Below, piece by piece: positions 1 to 7,325 of a stretch of DNA of 25,757 nucleotides; positions within the stretch are counted from its first letter, which is position 1; the number at the start of each line of letters is the position of its first letter. The notes below the pieces were generated by a model. The model did no database searches. It had not been told where the DNA came from and worked only from the letters and a program-made list of their open reading frames with translations. Position numbers and translations under genes: made by a program. The stretch spans positions 1 to 25,757 of the forward strand of contig JACRIG010000072.1 of assembly GCA_016215715.1 (NCBI GenBank). Direction: 5' to 3'. The DNA comes from Candidatus Peregrinibacteria bacterium (GTDB lineage Bacteria; Patescibacteriota; Gracilibacteria; Peribacterales; Peribacteraceae).

Positions 1-113
1 ATTGTTCTTAGCGCAAGTGTGGTTGTTGGCGAATGTCGGTCGCCAGCAGCAAATTGACGATGTGCATAATCTATGATAAAAAGTACTACTCGGAATTCAC
101 AAGACGAATTCCG

Positions 114-144
114 GGCGATCCTTTACATCAACGCTTTGAAATAC
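114..144. repeat. left arm of inverted repeat flanking the cassette
   Basis: Bases 123-144 are the reverse complement of 2903-2923 with one bulged base (C134), giving 21 base pairs. A further short match (114-118 with 2924-2928) follows after a small internal loop. The two arms bracket the ligase and reductase genes 2.7 kb apart. They may be ends of a mobile cassette, or ends of one mRNA that can pair with each other. Confidence 0.6.
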
Positions 145-236
145 AGTCCAAGATTTTTTTTCATATCTTTTTCTGGTGACAGCAATGTGCCTATATTTTT
201 GTAAGTACATTGCTGTTACCAGGAAATGTTCCTGAC

Positions 237-262
237 CCCCGCCATGCGGCGGGGATTTTATT
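237..262 (+). terminator. terminator-like hairpin upstream of the ligase gene
   Basis: A perfect 7-bp G+C stem (237-243 with 248-254) with the tetraloop ATGC is followed by a T-rich tract (256-265, interrupted by one A). It sits about 65 bases before the start codon and may act as an attenuator or end an upstream transcript. Confidence 0.55.
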
Positions 263-327
263 TTTACCGCTCTCAGGTCTTCTGTGTAAAAAGACTGTGA
301 GCAAAACCTAATGGAGGAGTGTCTGAC

Positions 328-1431
328 ATGAGTGATCGCATCCGAGAAGCCGCTGAAGCGCGCGATGCGCACCTGCGTAAGGTGATCGCGTGGCACTTCG
401 GCGAGGACACGGGCTGTGAGTTTTGGCTGAGCCAAAAGAAGACGCTGGGCTTTGACCCGATCGGGAAAATCCATGGGCTTGACGATCTCGTTGAGCACTT
501 CGGAAATTTCGACGGTGATCTGCACCTGCGTACGGTGCCTGCCAAAGACTGGAAGCCAAGGGGAATGGCCGAAGACCAGGGGACCATGTGGTGGACCGGC
601 GGCACGACCGGCGCTCCGAAACGGCGCTGGGGCCGAAGGAGCATGGATCCGAACAAGTCCGACTACGCCTGGGATTACACGACGTTTTCCCAGATGCTGC
701 CGGCAGAAGGGTTCCCGCACGGAGGCTCCTGTCTCTACATCGGCCCCGGCGGTCCGCGTCGGTTGCCCCGTGGCGTCGAAGTCCTCGCGCACATTCGCAA
801 GGCCGAATTCAACCTCATCGACATGGATGTCGGATGGATGAAGAATCCCAACAACACCTGCGAGAACGCCTACAAGAATGAACTCGTCCAAAGGGCCATC
901 GGAGCCATCCGTCGTGACAAGCCGGATTGGATCTTCTGTCCCCCCATCCTCGTCGAGGCCATCGGCGAGCTCATCGACTGGACGCAAACGGGCGTCAAAG
1001 GCGTGTTTGCAGGCGGTACCGAAATGATTCCCGAGATGGTCCGCAACATGATGCTGAATCTGTTCAAGGGCAAGATCCATTTCGTTCCGGCCTTCGGCAA
1101 CGCATTGGTCGGGCTGGCAGCGCCGAGGACGATCGCAACCTTCGATCAGCCGATCGCGGGACAGCGGCCGTTCTCCATCACTTATCAGCCTCTCCAGCCG
1201 CGTACGCTCCTGCGTGTCACCAACCCGAAAGACCACCGTCAGCTCGTCGAGTACGGTACGCGTGGCCGCATGGAAATCACGACCGCCACATACGAATGGT
1301 TCATGCCGCGCTTCGTTGAGCGTGACGAGGCCGAGCGTGTGGCACCGACGGATGACTATCCGTGGGATGGCGTGTGCGAAGTCGGCCCTCCTCCTGAGCT
1401 CAGGGGCGTGGGCAGGGTCGGCGTCTATTAA
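328..1431 (+). CDS. LuxE/EhpF-like adenylate-forming acyl ligase
   Basis: The 367-residue product resembles the compact branch of adenylate-forming enzymes that includes LuxE (acyl-protein synthetase) and EhpF (phenazine carboxylate activation). These enzymes activate a carboxylic acid with ATP and hand the acyl group on as AMP ester or thioester. The P-loop-like signature TGGTTGAPK is at residues 90-98. A middle segment with GVFAGGTEMIP and a terminal acidic segment (YPWDGVCEVG) also fit. The length matches LuxE (about 370). The ATG at 328 is preferred over the in-frame GTG at 319 because GGAGG (313-317) is 10 bases upstream of it. A reductase gene follows after 40 bases, so the two probably form an acid-to-aldehyde reductase. 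The substrate cannot be read from the sequence. The assignment to the adenylate-forming superfamily is firmer than the subfamily. Confidence 0.7.
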   Translation: MSDRIREAAEARDAHLRKVIAWHFGEDTGCEFWLSQKKTLGFDPIGKIHGLDDLVEHFGNFDGDLHLRTVPAKDWKPRGMAEDQGTMWWTGGTTGAPKRRWGRRSMDPNKSDYAWDYTTFSQMLPAEGFPHGGSCLYIGPGGPRRLPRGVEVLAHIRKAEFNLIDMDVGWMKNPNNTCENAYKNELVQRAIGAIRRDKPDWIFCPPILVEAIGELIDWTQTGVKGVFAGGTEMIPEMVRNMMLNLFKGKIHFVPAFGNALVGLAAPRTIATFDQPIAGQRPFSITYQPLQPRTLLRVTNPKDHRQLVEYGTRGRMEITTATYEWFMPRFVERDEAERVAPTDDYPWDGVCEVGPPPELRGVGRVGVY

Positions 1432-1471
1432 CCAGATCGAAAACAACAAACAAGAAAGGAGACGATAAGAA

Positions 1472-2896
1472 ATGATCACGAACGCTCGCATCCCCATTCT
1501 CCGCTTCGGCGAAGAATATCACAGCGTCACTCAGCTTCCGGTTGCTGACCTGGGAACAGGTGAGCAGCTGGCGACGCTGAGTCAGGCGCTGGAAAGCATG
1601 ATCGCAACGGACTGCCTGCGAGGAGGAAAATTGCAACTGGCGTCGGAGACGCTCCGAAACATCCCAGTCCGCCGCCGCATCGCTATGTCAGTCGCGGCCG
1701 CGGACATCTTCCGAAACGAAACGCTCGATTGCGGCGGGGTTCCCCAGAGCCCCGACGACTACATCGGGCTGCTGGCACAGACGAGCGGATTGTCCCATGC
1801 ACTCGCACGGGCCAACACCGACCGCATCTGTACGGCACTGGTCAACACCGCAGACATCATGAAAGGACTCTCGCGCGACCTGCCACTCGAGATCCTCGAC
1901 ACCGGCCTTGGCGTGCAGGGCAACTCAACCGTCCGGCTCATTCCGCGAATTCCGGCACTGGGCTGCTGCATGCCCAACAACTCACCGGGCGTGAATGTGA
2001 TCTGGCTGATCGCACTTCCGTTCGGTATCCCGGTGCTCATCAGGCCGGGAAGCAGCGAGCCTCTCACCCCGTATCGTCTGATCCAGGCGCACATCAAAGC
2101 GGGGTATCCGCCGCAGGTGTTCGGCTTCTATCCGTGCGGTCACGAAGGAGCAAATCGCATCCCCCTTCTCACACAGGGTGCGATCGTGTTCGGTTCCGAC
2201 GCAACAGTAAGGCAGTGGGCGGGCAATCCGCTCGTGCAGATCCACGGCGCAGGGTTCAGCAAATTGTTCATCGGCGATGACCGCATCGGCGACTGGCAAT
2301 CGCTGATTCCTGCGATCGCGGACAATGTCGGTGCCAACAGCGGTCGTAGCTGCTTCGCTGTTTCCACCGTCAACGTTCCCCGTCATGGCAAGGAGATTGC
2401 TGCGGCACTGGCCGCGAAACTTGCCACGATGGTGCCGTTGCCGCTGGATGATCCTAACGCGATGCTGTCCGCCATGGCCATGCCGAATGCGGCGGCAGGC
2501 TGGAGCGCGGAAATCGATGAAGCCCTGAAGAGCGGCGGCGCGGTCGACATGAGTGCGGCGCATCGGCCTGATCGGCTCGTCACATTCCAGGGACGAACCT
2601 ATCTGCTGCCGACGGTCGTGTTCTGCGACAGCAACGCACATCCGCTCGCCCGCAAAGAGTACCTGTTCCCGTACGTCTGCGTCGTCGATTGTCCGACGGA
2701 CACTGCCTTTGCCGAGATGGGTCCAACCCTTTCGCTCGCCGTCTATACCAAGGACGCCGCGCTGAAGGGGAAGGCCCGACGGAGTAAGGCACGTCTCGTC
2801 AGTATCAACCAGCCAACGTTCAGGCTGGACCGTACCCAACCGCATGAAGAAGAACTCTTCCCACTGTTTTGGGAGCGGCTCAGCTACGTCGTGTAG
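1472..2896 (+). CDS. LuxC/aldehyde-dehydrogenase-like acyl reductase
   Basis: The 474-residue product belongs to the aldehyde dehydrogenase superfamily. The catalytic Asn lies in CMPNNSPG (residues 166-173), a cofactor-site motif VFGSD at 239-243, and the nucleophile Cys294 in NSGRSCF. The Glu found in hydrolytic aldehyde dehydrogenases (E-L-G-G-K) is replaced by IHGAGFSK (258-265). That loss is typical of enzymes that reduce acyl thioesters, such as LuxC or CoA-acylating dehydrogenases. With the ligase upstream this suggests carboxylate activation followed by NAD(P)H reduction to an aldehyde, as in the LuxE/LuxC and EhpF/EhpG pairs. The SD site AGGAG (1457-1461) is 10 bases before the ATG. 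The gene ends 30 bases before a strong terminator. The exact substrate is unknown; oxidation in the other direction is also possible. Confidence 0.7.
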   Translation: MITNARIPILRFGEEYHSVTQLPVADLGTGEQLATLSQALESMIATDCLRGGKLQLASETLRNIPVRRRIAMSVAAADIFRNETLDCGGVPQSPDDYIGLLAQTSGLSHALARANTDRICTALVNTADIMKGLSRDLPLEILDTGLGVQGNSTVRLIPRIPALGCCMPNNSPGVNVIWLIALPFGIPVLIRPGSSEPLTPYRLIQAHIKAGYPPQVFGFYPCGHEGANRIPLLTQGAIVFGSDATVRQWAGNPLVQIHGAGFSKLFIGDDRIGDWQSLIPAIADNVGANSGRSCFAVSTVNVPRHGKEIAAALAAKLATMVPLPLDDPNAMLSAMAMPNAAAGWSAEIDEALKSGGAVDMSAAHRPDRLVTFQGRTYLLPTVVFCDSNAHPLARKEYLFPYVCVVDCPTDTAFAEMGPTLSLAVYTKDAALKGKARRSKARLVSINQPTFRLDRTQPHEEELFPLFWERLSYVV

Positions 2897-2902
2897 AAGG
2901 AC

Positions 2903-2928
2903 GTATTTCAAACGTTGATGTAATCGCC
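2903..2928. repeat. right arm of inverted repeat flanking the cassette
   Basis: It pairs with 114-144 (21 bp, one bulge, plus a short extension). It starts six bases after the reductase stop codon and runs into the left arm of the terminator hairpin. Confidence 0.6.
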
Positions 2929-2961
2929 CCCTCCCGCACAGTCGCGGGAGGGGGCATTTTT
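2926..2961 (+). terminator. intrinsic terminator of the cassette
   Basis: A perfect 12-bp stem (2926-2937 with 2944-2955), loop ACAGTC, then A and five T (2957-2961). Strong Rho-independent terminator for the plus strand. The minus-strand gene at 2989 gains no T-tract from it. Confidence 0.85.
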
Positions 2962-2988
2962 GCAGAAAATTTCAGACTATTTTTCCTG

Positions 2989-4164
2989 TTACTCCGGCAA
3001 CATCGGCCCCGCCGGAATTTCTTCCGTGGCGGCTGCGTGTGTCGGAATCAGAACTGTCCCGAAGTGCTGCACCCACATGCCGTCCCGGATGCCGAAGCCG
3101 ACTTCTTTGTAGTCACTGCTGAGGATGGCGGCGCGGTGGGCGGGGGATTCCATCCAGGCCATCATCGCATCCCGCGACGTGCGCGCACCGCGCACGAGAT
3201 TTTCGGCCAGCAGGTAACCCTTCACGCAGAAGCAGTCCGCGCTGAAGGTGCGGTTGCGGTACCCCGCGCGTTCCATACGCTCTTTGAGTGTTTCGCCTTC
3301 GGGACTCGTGTGGTTGAAGTAGCCGCGCGACACCATGTCTTCGGCATACGACTGCGCGGACGTTTCGAGTCGGGTGCTGTACCGCAGCGGCCGCAGTGCC
3401 TGCGCAGTGCGGACATTATTCACGAGCATCATCATTTCCATCCGCATCTCCGGAATGCTCTTCGGGGGCTCGGGCGGAGGGGCGGGAGCGGGCGGCGGCG
3501 CCTTCGCAATCTCCTTTGGAGAAGGTTCGAATGTGACTTTCAGGCGCTTCGTCGAGACGACGAGGTAGAGCTGGAGATCGTTGAGCCCGTCGTTTTCCAT
3601 CCGTTCCCGGGGCGTTCCCTGCGTACTGCGTTTTATAGCCTCCGGCGTAAAGAGCCCGCGGCTTTTGAGAATCACTTCGAGTGCGTGCGACGCCTCCTGC
3701 TGCGTGAGCAATTGATTCGGCGAGAGAGCGAAGGAGTCCGGGTCGTGCGGGAAGAGATTCCACTGCGTAGCGATGCCGACGTACTTCGCATACCACGCGT
3801 CCGATGGGACGTCGGTGTAGATGGTCGGGAGATTTTCAGGCAGACGGAACGTGCGGCTGAGCATCGTCAGGTACTCCGCGCGCGTGACGGCCTCTTCCGG
3901 AAACACGCGGTGTTCGCTGTCTGCCTCTACGATGCCCTCGTGTTCCGCAGCTCTCATGTACGGGTCGAACCATGCATCTGCGGGGAGATCCGCGAACTGC
4001 TTTCCTGAGTCGTAGGAGGGGAGCGCTGCACTGCGCGACAGCAGCAGCGAGGTCGCGGCCTGCGCTCTGCTGACTGTCTCGCCGCCCGCGGGAGCGGCTG
4101 CTCCCATGAGGAGCGGCAGTATCATCATGATCAACCCGATGAGTGCAATACGCCGTTTTGGCAT
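2989..4164 (-). CDS. secreted CAP-domain protein with SLH-like repeats
   Basis: The 391-residue product starts with a basic stretch and a hydrophobic signal segment (residues 3-25). Two SLH-like repeats follow (about 57-105 and 117-165; key words FADLPADAWF and YTDVPSDAWY), then a proline-rich linker near 223-234. The C-terminal CAP/SCP domain (about 242-385) keeps the family's conserved residues His285 (FNHTSPEG), Glu321 (AENL) and His343 (SPAHR). SLH repeats usually tether proteins to the cell envelope; the role of bacterial CAP domains is poorly defined. Start choice: the ATG at 4164 gives a clean signal peptide. A GTG at 4197 is in frame and sits almost exactly at the predicted transcription start, so a leaderless GTG start adding 11 residues is possible. 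GGAGG at 4190-4194 is too far from the ATG to serve it. Confidence 0.8.
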   Translation of the reverse strand: MPKRRIALIGLIMMILPLLMGAAAPAGGETVSRAQAATSLLLSRSAALPSYDSGKQFADLPADAWFDPYMRAAEHEGIVEADSEHRVFPEEAVTRAEYLTMLSRTFRLPENLPTIYTDVPSDAWYAKYVGIATQWNLFPHDPDSFALSPNQLLTQQEASHALEVILKSRGLFTPEAIKRSTQGTPRERMENDGLNDLQLYLVVSTKRLKVTFEPSPKEIAKAPPPAPAPPPEPPKSIPEMRMEMMMLVNNVRTAQALRPLRYSTRLETSAQSYAEDMVSRGYFNHTSPEGETLKERMERAGYRNRTFSADCFCVKGYLLAENLVRGARTSRDAMMAWMESPAHRAAILSSDYKEVGFGIRDGMWVQHFGTVLIPTHAAATEEIPAGPMLPE

Positions 4165-4202
4165 TGTTTTTGTGTCTGAAGGGTATATTTCCTCCACTTA
4201 TT

Positions 4203-4231
4203 ATTATATCATAAAATTACTGTTCTAACAA
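4203..4231 (-). promoter_or_regulatory. sigma70-type promoter of the CAP gene
   Basis: On the minus strand TTGTTA (4231-4226), a 17-base spacer and a perfect TATAAT (4208-4203). The predicted start of transcription is near 4196, next to the GTG at 4197. Confidence 0.7.
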
Positions 4232-4321
4232 TCATCTTCCTTCTCCTTTCAGGTCTGTAAAATGCCTTTACGGGTGTATTCTCTGCCAGTAGGATGTCGG
4301 TCCAATCTGACTTCTCTTTCC

Positions 4322-4762
4322 ATGCTTCACACCCTCCGTCCGGCATCCGGCTCAAAATTCAGACGCAAGCGCGTCGGACGCGGCAGTGCCGCGGGCGGGG
4401 GAACCACCGCCGGACGCGGAGGAAAAGGCCAGCAGTCGCGCACGGGCAAGGGTCGCCGCTTCGGCTTCGAGGGCGGACAGATGCCGCTCCTGCGCCGTCA
4501 GCCCAAGCTCGGAGGATTTAAGCGCCCGCGCCGCGTGACCTTTGAGCCGCTCAATCTCGATCTGCTCGAAGCGCGTCTCGAGGCCGGTACGTATGATCTG
4601 GCAGCGCTGCGTGCGAAGCGGATTCTGAAAACGGACAGGCCGGTGAAGCTGCTCGGCAACGGCAAACTTACCAAGAAGTTTGCTATCGAAGTCCATGCCG
4701 CATCGAAGAGTGCGAAGAAAGCGCTGGAGGCGGCGGGCGGGAAAATCACGATCGTGCGATAG
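4322..4762 (+). CDS. rplO: ribosomal protein L15
   Basis: Large-subunit protein uL15, 146 residues, of usual length. The N-terminus shows the diagnostic Gly/Arg-rich stretch (RKRVGRGSAAGGGTTAGRG, then KGQQSRTG) that threads into 23S rRNA, followed by GFEGGQMPLLRRQPK. The ATG at 4322 is chosen because the family begins just before this motif; the reading frame stays open to an ATG at 4262 without conserved sequence. There is no SD; the bases before the ATG are pyrimidine-rich. The gene opens the ribosomal block and lies head to head with the CAP gene, so the usual upstream spc genes (rpsE and others) are absent here. secY follows after 8 bases. Confidence 0.93.
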   Translation: MLHTLRPASGSKFRRKRVGRGSAAGGGTTAGRGGKGQQSRTGKGRRFGFEGGQMPLLRRQPKLGGFKRPRRVTFEPLNLDLLEARLEAGTYDLAALRAKRILKTDRPVKLLGNGKLTKKFAIEVHAASKSAKKALEAAGGKITIVR

Positions 4763-4770
4763 TTCATCCT

Positions 4771-6048
4771 ATGCTCACCTACCTCCGACAAATCTGGCAC
4801 ACCGAGGATCTGCGCAAACGCATTCTCATCACGGTCTTCATCCTGACGCTCTATCGTCTGCTCGCGCATACGCCGATCCCAGGCGCCGATCCGTTCGCGC
4901 TCAAACAATTTCTGACCAACCGCGAAGCGGGCGGATTCCTCGGCGTCTTTGCGGCGCTCACCGGAGGAGCGGTCGATAACTTCTCCATCGCGCTTCTGGG
5001 ACTCAGCCCCTACATCAACGCCTCGATCATCATCCAGCTGTGCACCGTCATCTTCCCGAAACTGGAAGCGCTCAGCAAAGAAGGCGTGCAGGGACAGCAG
5101 GAGCTCAATCGCTACATGCGCTACCTCAGTGTCCCGCTTGCGTTCCTCCAGAGTTACGGTTTCCTCCTGATTCTCGCGCAGGGCGGTGCGAACATTGTCG
5201 ACACGACATTCCCGGGAGTGCTCCTGCCGATGATCTTTGTGACGACGGGTTCACTCCTCATCATGTGGCTGGGGGAACTCATCACCGAGAAGGGCATCGG
5301 CAACGGCATCTCGCTCATCATTTTCGCGGGCATTGTCGCCAGCATCCCCGCAAGCATCAGTTCGATGTTCCTCGCGGGAGGTGACAAGCTCGGTCCTTTC
5401 TACTTTTTTGCGCTCGTCTCGGTGGGGCTTCTGATAGCCGTCGTTCTCTTTACCGACGCCCATCGCGCACTGCCGCTCACCTACGCCAATCAGGGCTCGG
5501 GTCGGGGGGTGCAGGGGACGCTGCCCATCCGGCTCAATCAGGCGGGCATGATTCCGATTCTCTTCGCGATTTCCCTGCTCACGTTCCCGACCATCCTCGC
5601 GCAGTTCATGGTTACGTCTCCGCGCTTCGAGAGCGTGGCGCAGTTCATCACCATCTACATGAATCCCCAGACGCCCAGCTACGCGTACATCGGGATGTAT
5701 TTTGCCCTCGTCGTCGCCTTCACTTTCTTCTACGTCTCGGTGACCTTCAAGCCGCACGACCTTGCCGAGACCATCCAGAAGCGCGGCGGGTTCATCCCCG
5801 GTGTGCGTCCCGGTCCGCAGACGGCGAAAGTGCTGGAGCAGACGAGTCTGCGTCTCAACCTCTGGGGTGGTCTTTTCCTCGGCGTGGTGGCGGTCATTCC
5901 GCTCTTCTTCACGAAGTTCTCGACGCTCAGCAGCAGTGACCTGATTCTCTCGGGCTCGGGACTGATCATCATCGTCGGCGTCGTCATGGAACTCATCCGT
6001 CAGGTGAACGCGCAGATGCTGGCGCATGATTATGAGAAGTTGGTGTAA
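4771..6048 (+). CDS. secY: preprotein translocase subunit SecY
   Basis: The 425-residue product is the core of the SecYEG protein-conducting channel in the cytoplasmic membrane. It has the length and pattern of about ten hydrophobic helices expected of the family. Recognisable stretches are the N-terminal RKRILITVFIL..YRLLAHTPIPG, the first half helix region LGLSPYINASIIIQL, GNGISLIIFAGI before a cytoplasmic loop, and VRPGPQT near the C-terminal loop. It follows rplO directly, the classic spc-operon order. No SD is visible. A toxin-antitoxin pair separates it from adk, which is unusual. Confidence 0.95.
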   Translation: MLTYLRQIWHTEDLRKRILITVFILTLYRLLAHTPIPGADPFALKQFLTNREAGGFLGVFAALTGGAVDNFSIALLGLSPYINASIIIQLCTVIFPKLEALSKEGVQGQQELNRYMRYLSVPLAFLQSYGFLLILAQGGANIVDTTFPGVLLPMIFVTTGSLLIMWLGELITEKGIGNGISLIIFAGIVASIPASISSMFLAGGDKLGPFYFFALVSVGLLIAVVLFTDAHRALPLTYANQGSGRGVQGTLPIRLNQAGMIPILFAISLLTFPTILAQFMVTSPRFESVAQFITIYMNPQTPSYAYIGMYFALVVAFTFFYVSVTFKPHDLAETIQKRGGFIPGVRPGPQTAKVLEQTSLRLNLWGGLFLGVVAVIPLFFTKFSTLSSSDLILSGSGLIIIVGVVMELIRQVNAQMLAHDYEKLV

Positions 6049-6066
6049 TCATTAAGGCCTGAATAT

Positions 6067-6096
6067 TTGTATGTAAGCGCTATGCAGTGCTACACT
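6067..6096 (+). promoter_or_regulatory. extended -10 promoter of the toxin-antitoxin pair
   Basis: TTGTAT (6067-6072), an 18-base spacer and TACACT (6091-6096) preceded by TGC. Transcription would start near 6103, two bases before the ATG at 6105. Confidence 0.5.
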
Positions 6097-6104
6097 TTCA
6101 TCCT

Positions 6105-6470
6105 ATGCGTCCCCGAAAGAATCGTACACAATCGACAGGAAAGGCGAGAGAAACGACCTCATTTTCGGCATTAGTACCGCGGAATTTCCGTTTACCGGCC
6201 AGATTTAATGCGGCGGTAGGTCGAAACGCCGATGGGAAACCCGTGTGGTTCCTTTTCGATCTCATCGCATTTTGGGAATTCATCTGCAACATTGATGAGC
6301 GAATGCATGAGTCTCTGTCCGATGAAACGTATGAAAAATTATCGCTCGGTCCCATCATTGATGGATTGGAAAAAGATTGGCCCTTTGATAAGAAATTCAT
6401 GGCGAATGTGCAGAAGTCCTATAAAAAAGCCCTTCGCGATATCAAGGCAGGGAAAACACGTTCCCTCTGA
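6105..6470 (+). CDS. probable antitoxin of a RelE/ParE-type pair
   Basis: The 121-residue product has no family I can name. Its first 30 residues are basic and probably disordered. The centre (VWFLFDLIAFWEFICNIDER) is aromatic and hydrophobic. The end (KKALRDIKAGKTRSL) resembles the tail of many small antitoxins, in which a helix is followed by a short A-G-K/R-T-like stretch. The role rests mainly on position: a RelE/ParE-type toxin gene starts three bases after its stop. The ATG at 6105 is taken instead of a GTG at 6087 because the -10 box at 6091 would lie inside the longer version. The stretch is visibly richer in A and T than secY and map, which hints at later acquisition. Confidence 0.6.
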   Translation: MRPRKNRTQSTGKARETTSFSALVPRNFRLPARFNAAVGRNADGKPVWFLFDLIAFWEFICNIDERMHESLSDETYEKLSLGPIIDGLEKDWPFDKKFMANVQKSYKKALRDIKAGKTRSL

Positions 6471-6473
6471 ACG

Positions 6474-6737
6474 ATGAAATATCGTTTCATTCTCACACAT
6501 ACAGCTCAGCACAATTTGAGCAAGTTGGAACCCCGCATCCGGTTGATGATAGAAAAGAAATTGAAGCAATATCTTTCCTCTGACAATCCGATGCGTTTTG
6601 CCGTGCCTGTTGTGCACCTTCCTCCGGCTACGCATCGTTTTCGTGTCGGCGATTATCGGGTGATGTTCTTTCGGGAAGAGAGTATTTTCTGCATTATTTG
6701 CGTCGAGCGTCGCGATAAAGTGTATCGCATGCCATAA
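6474..6737 (+). CDS. RelE/ParE-superfamily toxin
   Basis: The 87-residue product fits the small RelE/ParE fold. It has an N-terminal strand (KYRFILTHTAQHNL) followed by a long helix, and a C-terminal sheet with the family hallmark HRFRVGDYRVMF and the ending CVERRDKVYRM. Members either cut mRNA in the ribosome (RelE) or poison gyrase (ParE). The sequence alone does not settle which, though the many basic and aromatic residues fit an mRNA interferase. It is translated right after the upstream antitoxin gene (three-base gap). The pair sits between secY and adk inside the ribosomal block. Confidence 0.75.
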   Translation: MKYRFILTHTAQHNLSKLEPRIRLMIEKKLKQYLSSDNPMRFAVPVVHLPPATHRFRVGDYRVMFFREESIFCIICVERRDKVYRMP

Positions 6738-6750
6738 CTTTTTTCTTTCC

Positions 6751-7320
6751 ATGGACCTCGTCCTCTTCGGTATCCAGGGCTCCGGCAAAGGAACGCAGGC
6801 AAAATTGCTTGCGAAGGAATTTGGGTATCATATTTTTGAAACAGGTGCGGAGCTGCGGAAAATTGCGGCATCGGGAACGGAACTCGGCAACAGCGTGAAG
6901 TCGTATATTGATGCAGGGAATCTTGCGCCGCATGAAATTGTGATGGAAGTGGTGCGCGAAGCGGTGGCCGCGATTCCTCCGGATCAAAAAATTCTCTTCG
7001 ACGGCATTCCGCGTGATCTCGTGCAGATGGCTGACTTCGATCGTGTCATTACGGAAGCGGGGCGCAGCTTTCGCTGTCTTCAGATCGTTGCGGATGCAGA
7101 GCTCTGCATTCAGCGCATCCTCTCTCGCGCGCAGAAGGAAGGAAGAGCGGATGATCAGCAGGAAACATCCATCCGCCGCCGGATGCAGCTCTTCACCGAT
7201 AAAACGGTGCCGGTGATTGAGACGTACCGCGCGCAGGGGAAAATGATTGATGTGGATGGAGAGGGGACGGTGGAGGAAGTGTATGGGAGAGTGAAAAATG
7301 CGTTAGATGAAAAATTTTAA
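6751..7320 (+). CDS. adk: adenylate kinase, short form
   Basis: Interconverts ATP + AMP and 2 ADP in the cytoplasm. The 189-residue product has the P-loop GIQGSGKGTQ (residues 7-16, Lys13), an AMP-site segment ETGAELRKIAASGTELG, the motif FDGIPRDLVQ (usually DGFPR) and a C-terminal Arg-rich lid edge (SIRRRMQLF). The zinc-binding LID insert of long adenylate kinases is absent, so this is the short type. The family usually has Thr or Ser-Thr-Gly-Asp where this has ETGAE, a mild divergence. The ATG at 6751 directly precedes the P-loop strand. No SD; the upstream bases are pyrimidine-rich. It lies 13 bases behind the toxin gene. Confidence 0.9.
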   Translation: MDLVLFGIQGSGKGTQAKLLAKEFGYHIFETGAELRKIAASGTELGNSVKSYIDAGNLAPHEIVMEVVREAVAAIPPDQKILFDGIPRDLVQMADFDRVITEAGRSFRCLQIVADAELCIQRILSRAQKEGRADDQQETSIRRRMQLFTDKTVPVIETYRAQGKMIDVDGEGTVEEVYGRVKNALDEKF

Positions 7321-7325
7321 AAACT

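Larger units (their letters stand above)
1..327 (+). promoter_or_regulatory. structured 5' leader of the ligase/reductase cassette
   Basis: No gene is seen here. A possible promoter is TTGACG (54-59), a 17-base spacer and TAAAAA (77-82), which would give a leader of about 238 bases. The leader holds four self-complementary elements: 91-98 with 106-113 (8 bp, 7-base loop); 175-188 with 207-220 (14 bp including one G-U pair, 18-base loop); a terminator-like hairpin at 237-254 followed by a T-rich stretch; and 269-281 with 291-302 (an imperfect stem of about 11 bp). The SD site GGAGG lies at 313-317. A terminator-like hairpin well downstream of a promoter and just before a gene suggests attenuation, but I recognise no known riboswitch class. 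It could equally end a transcript entering from the left. Confidence 0.45.

Noticed and set aside
97..1497. 466-codon open frame on the minus strand opposite the ligase gene
   Set aside because: It mirrors the plus-strand gene with its SD and family motifs; the protein is Arg/His/Asp-rich in the way of antisense frames of G+C-rich genes.
5251..6027. 258-codon minus-strand frame opposite secY
   Set aside because: Highly charged, low-complexity antisense shadow of a membrane-protein gene.
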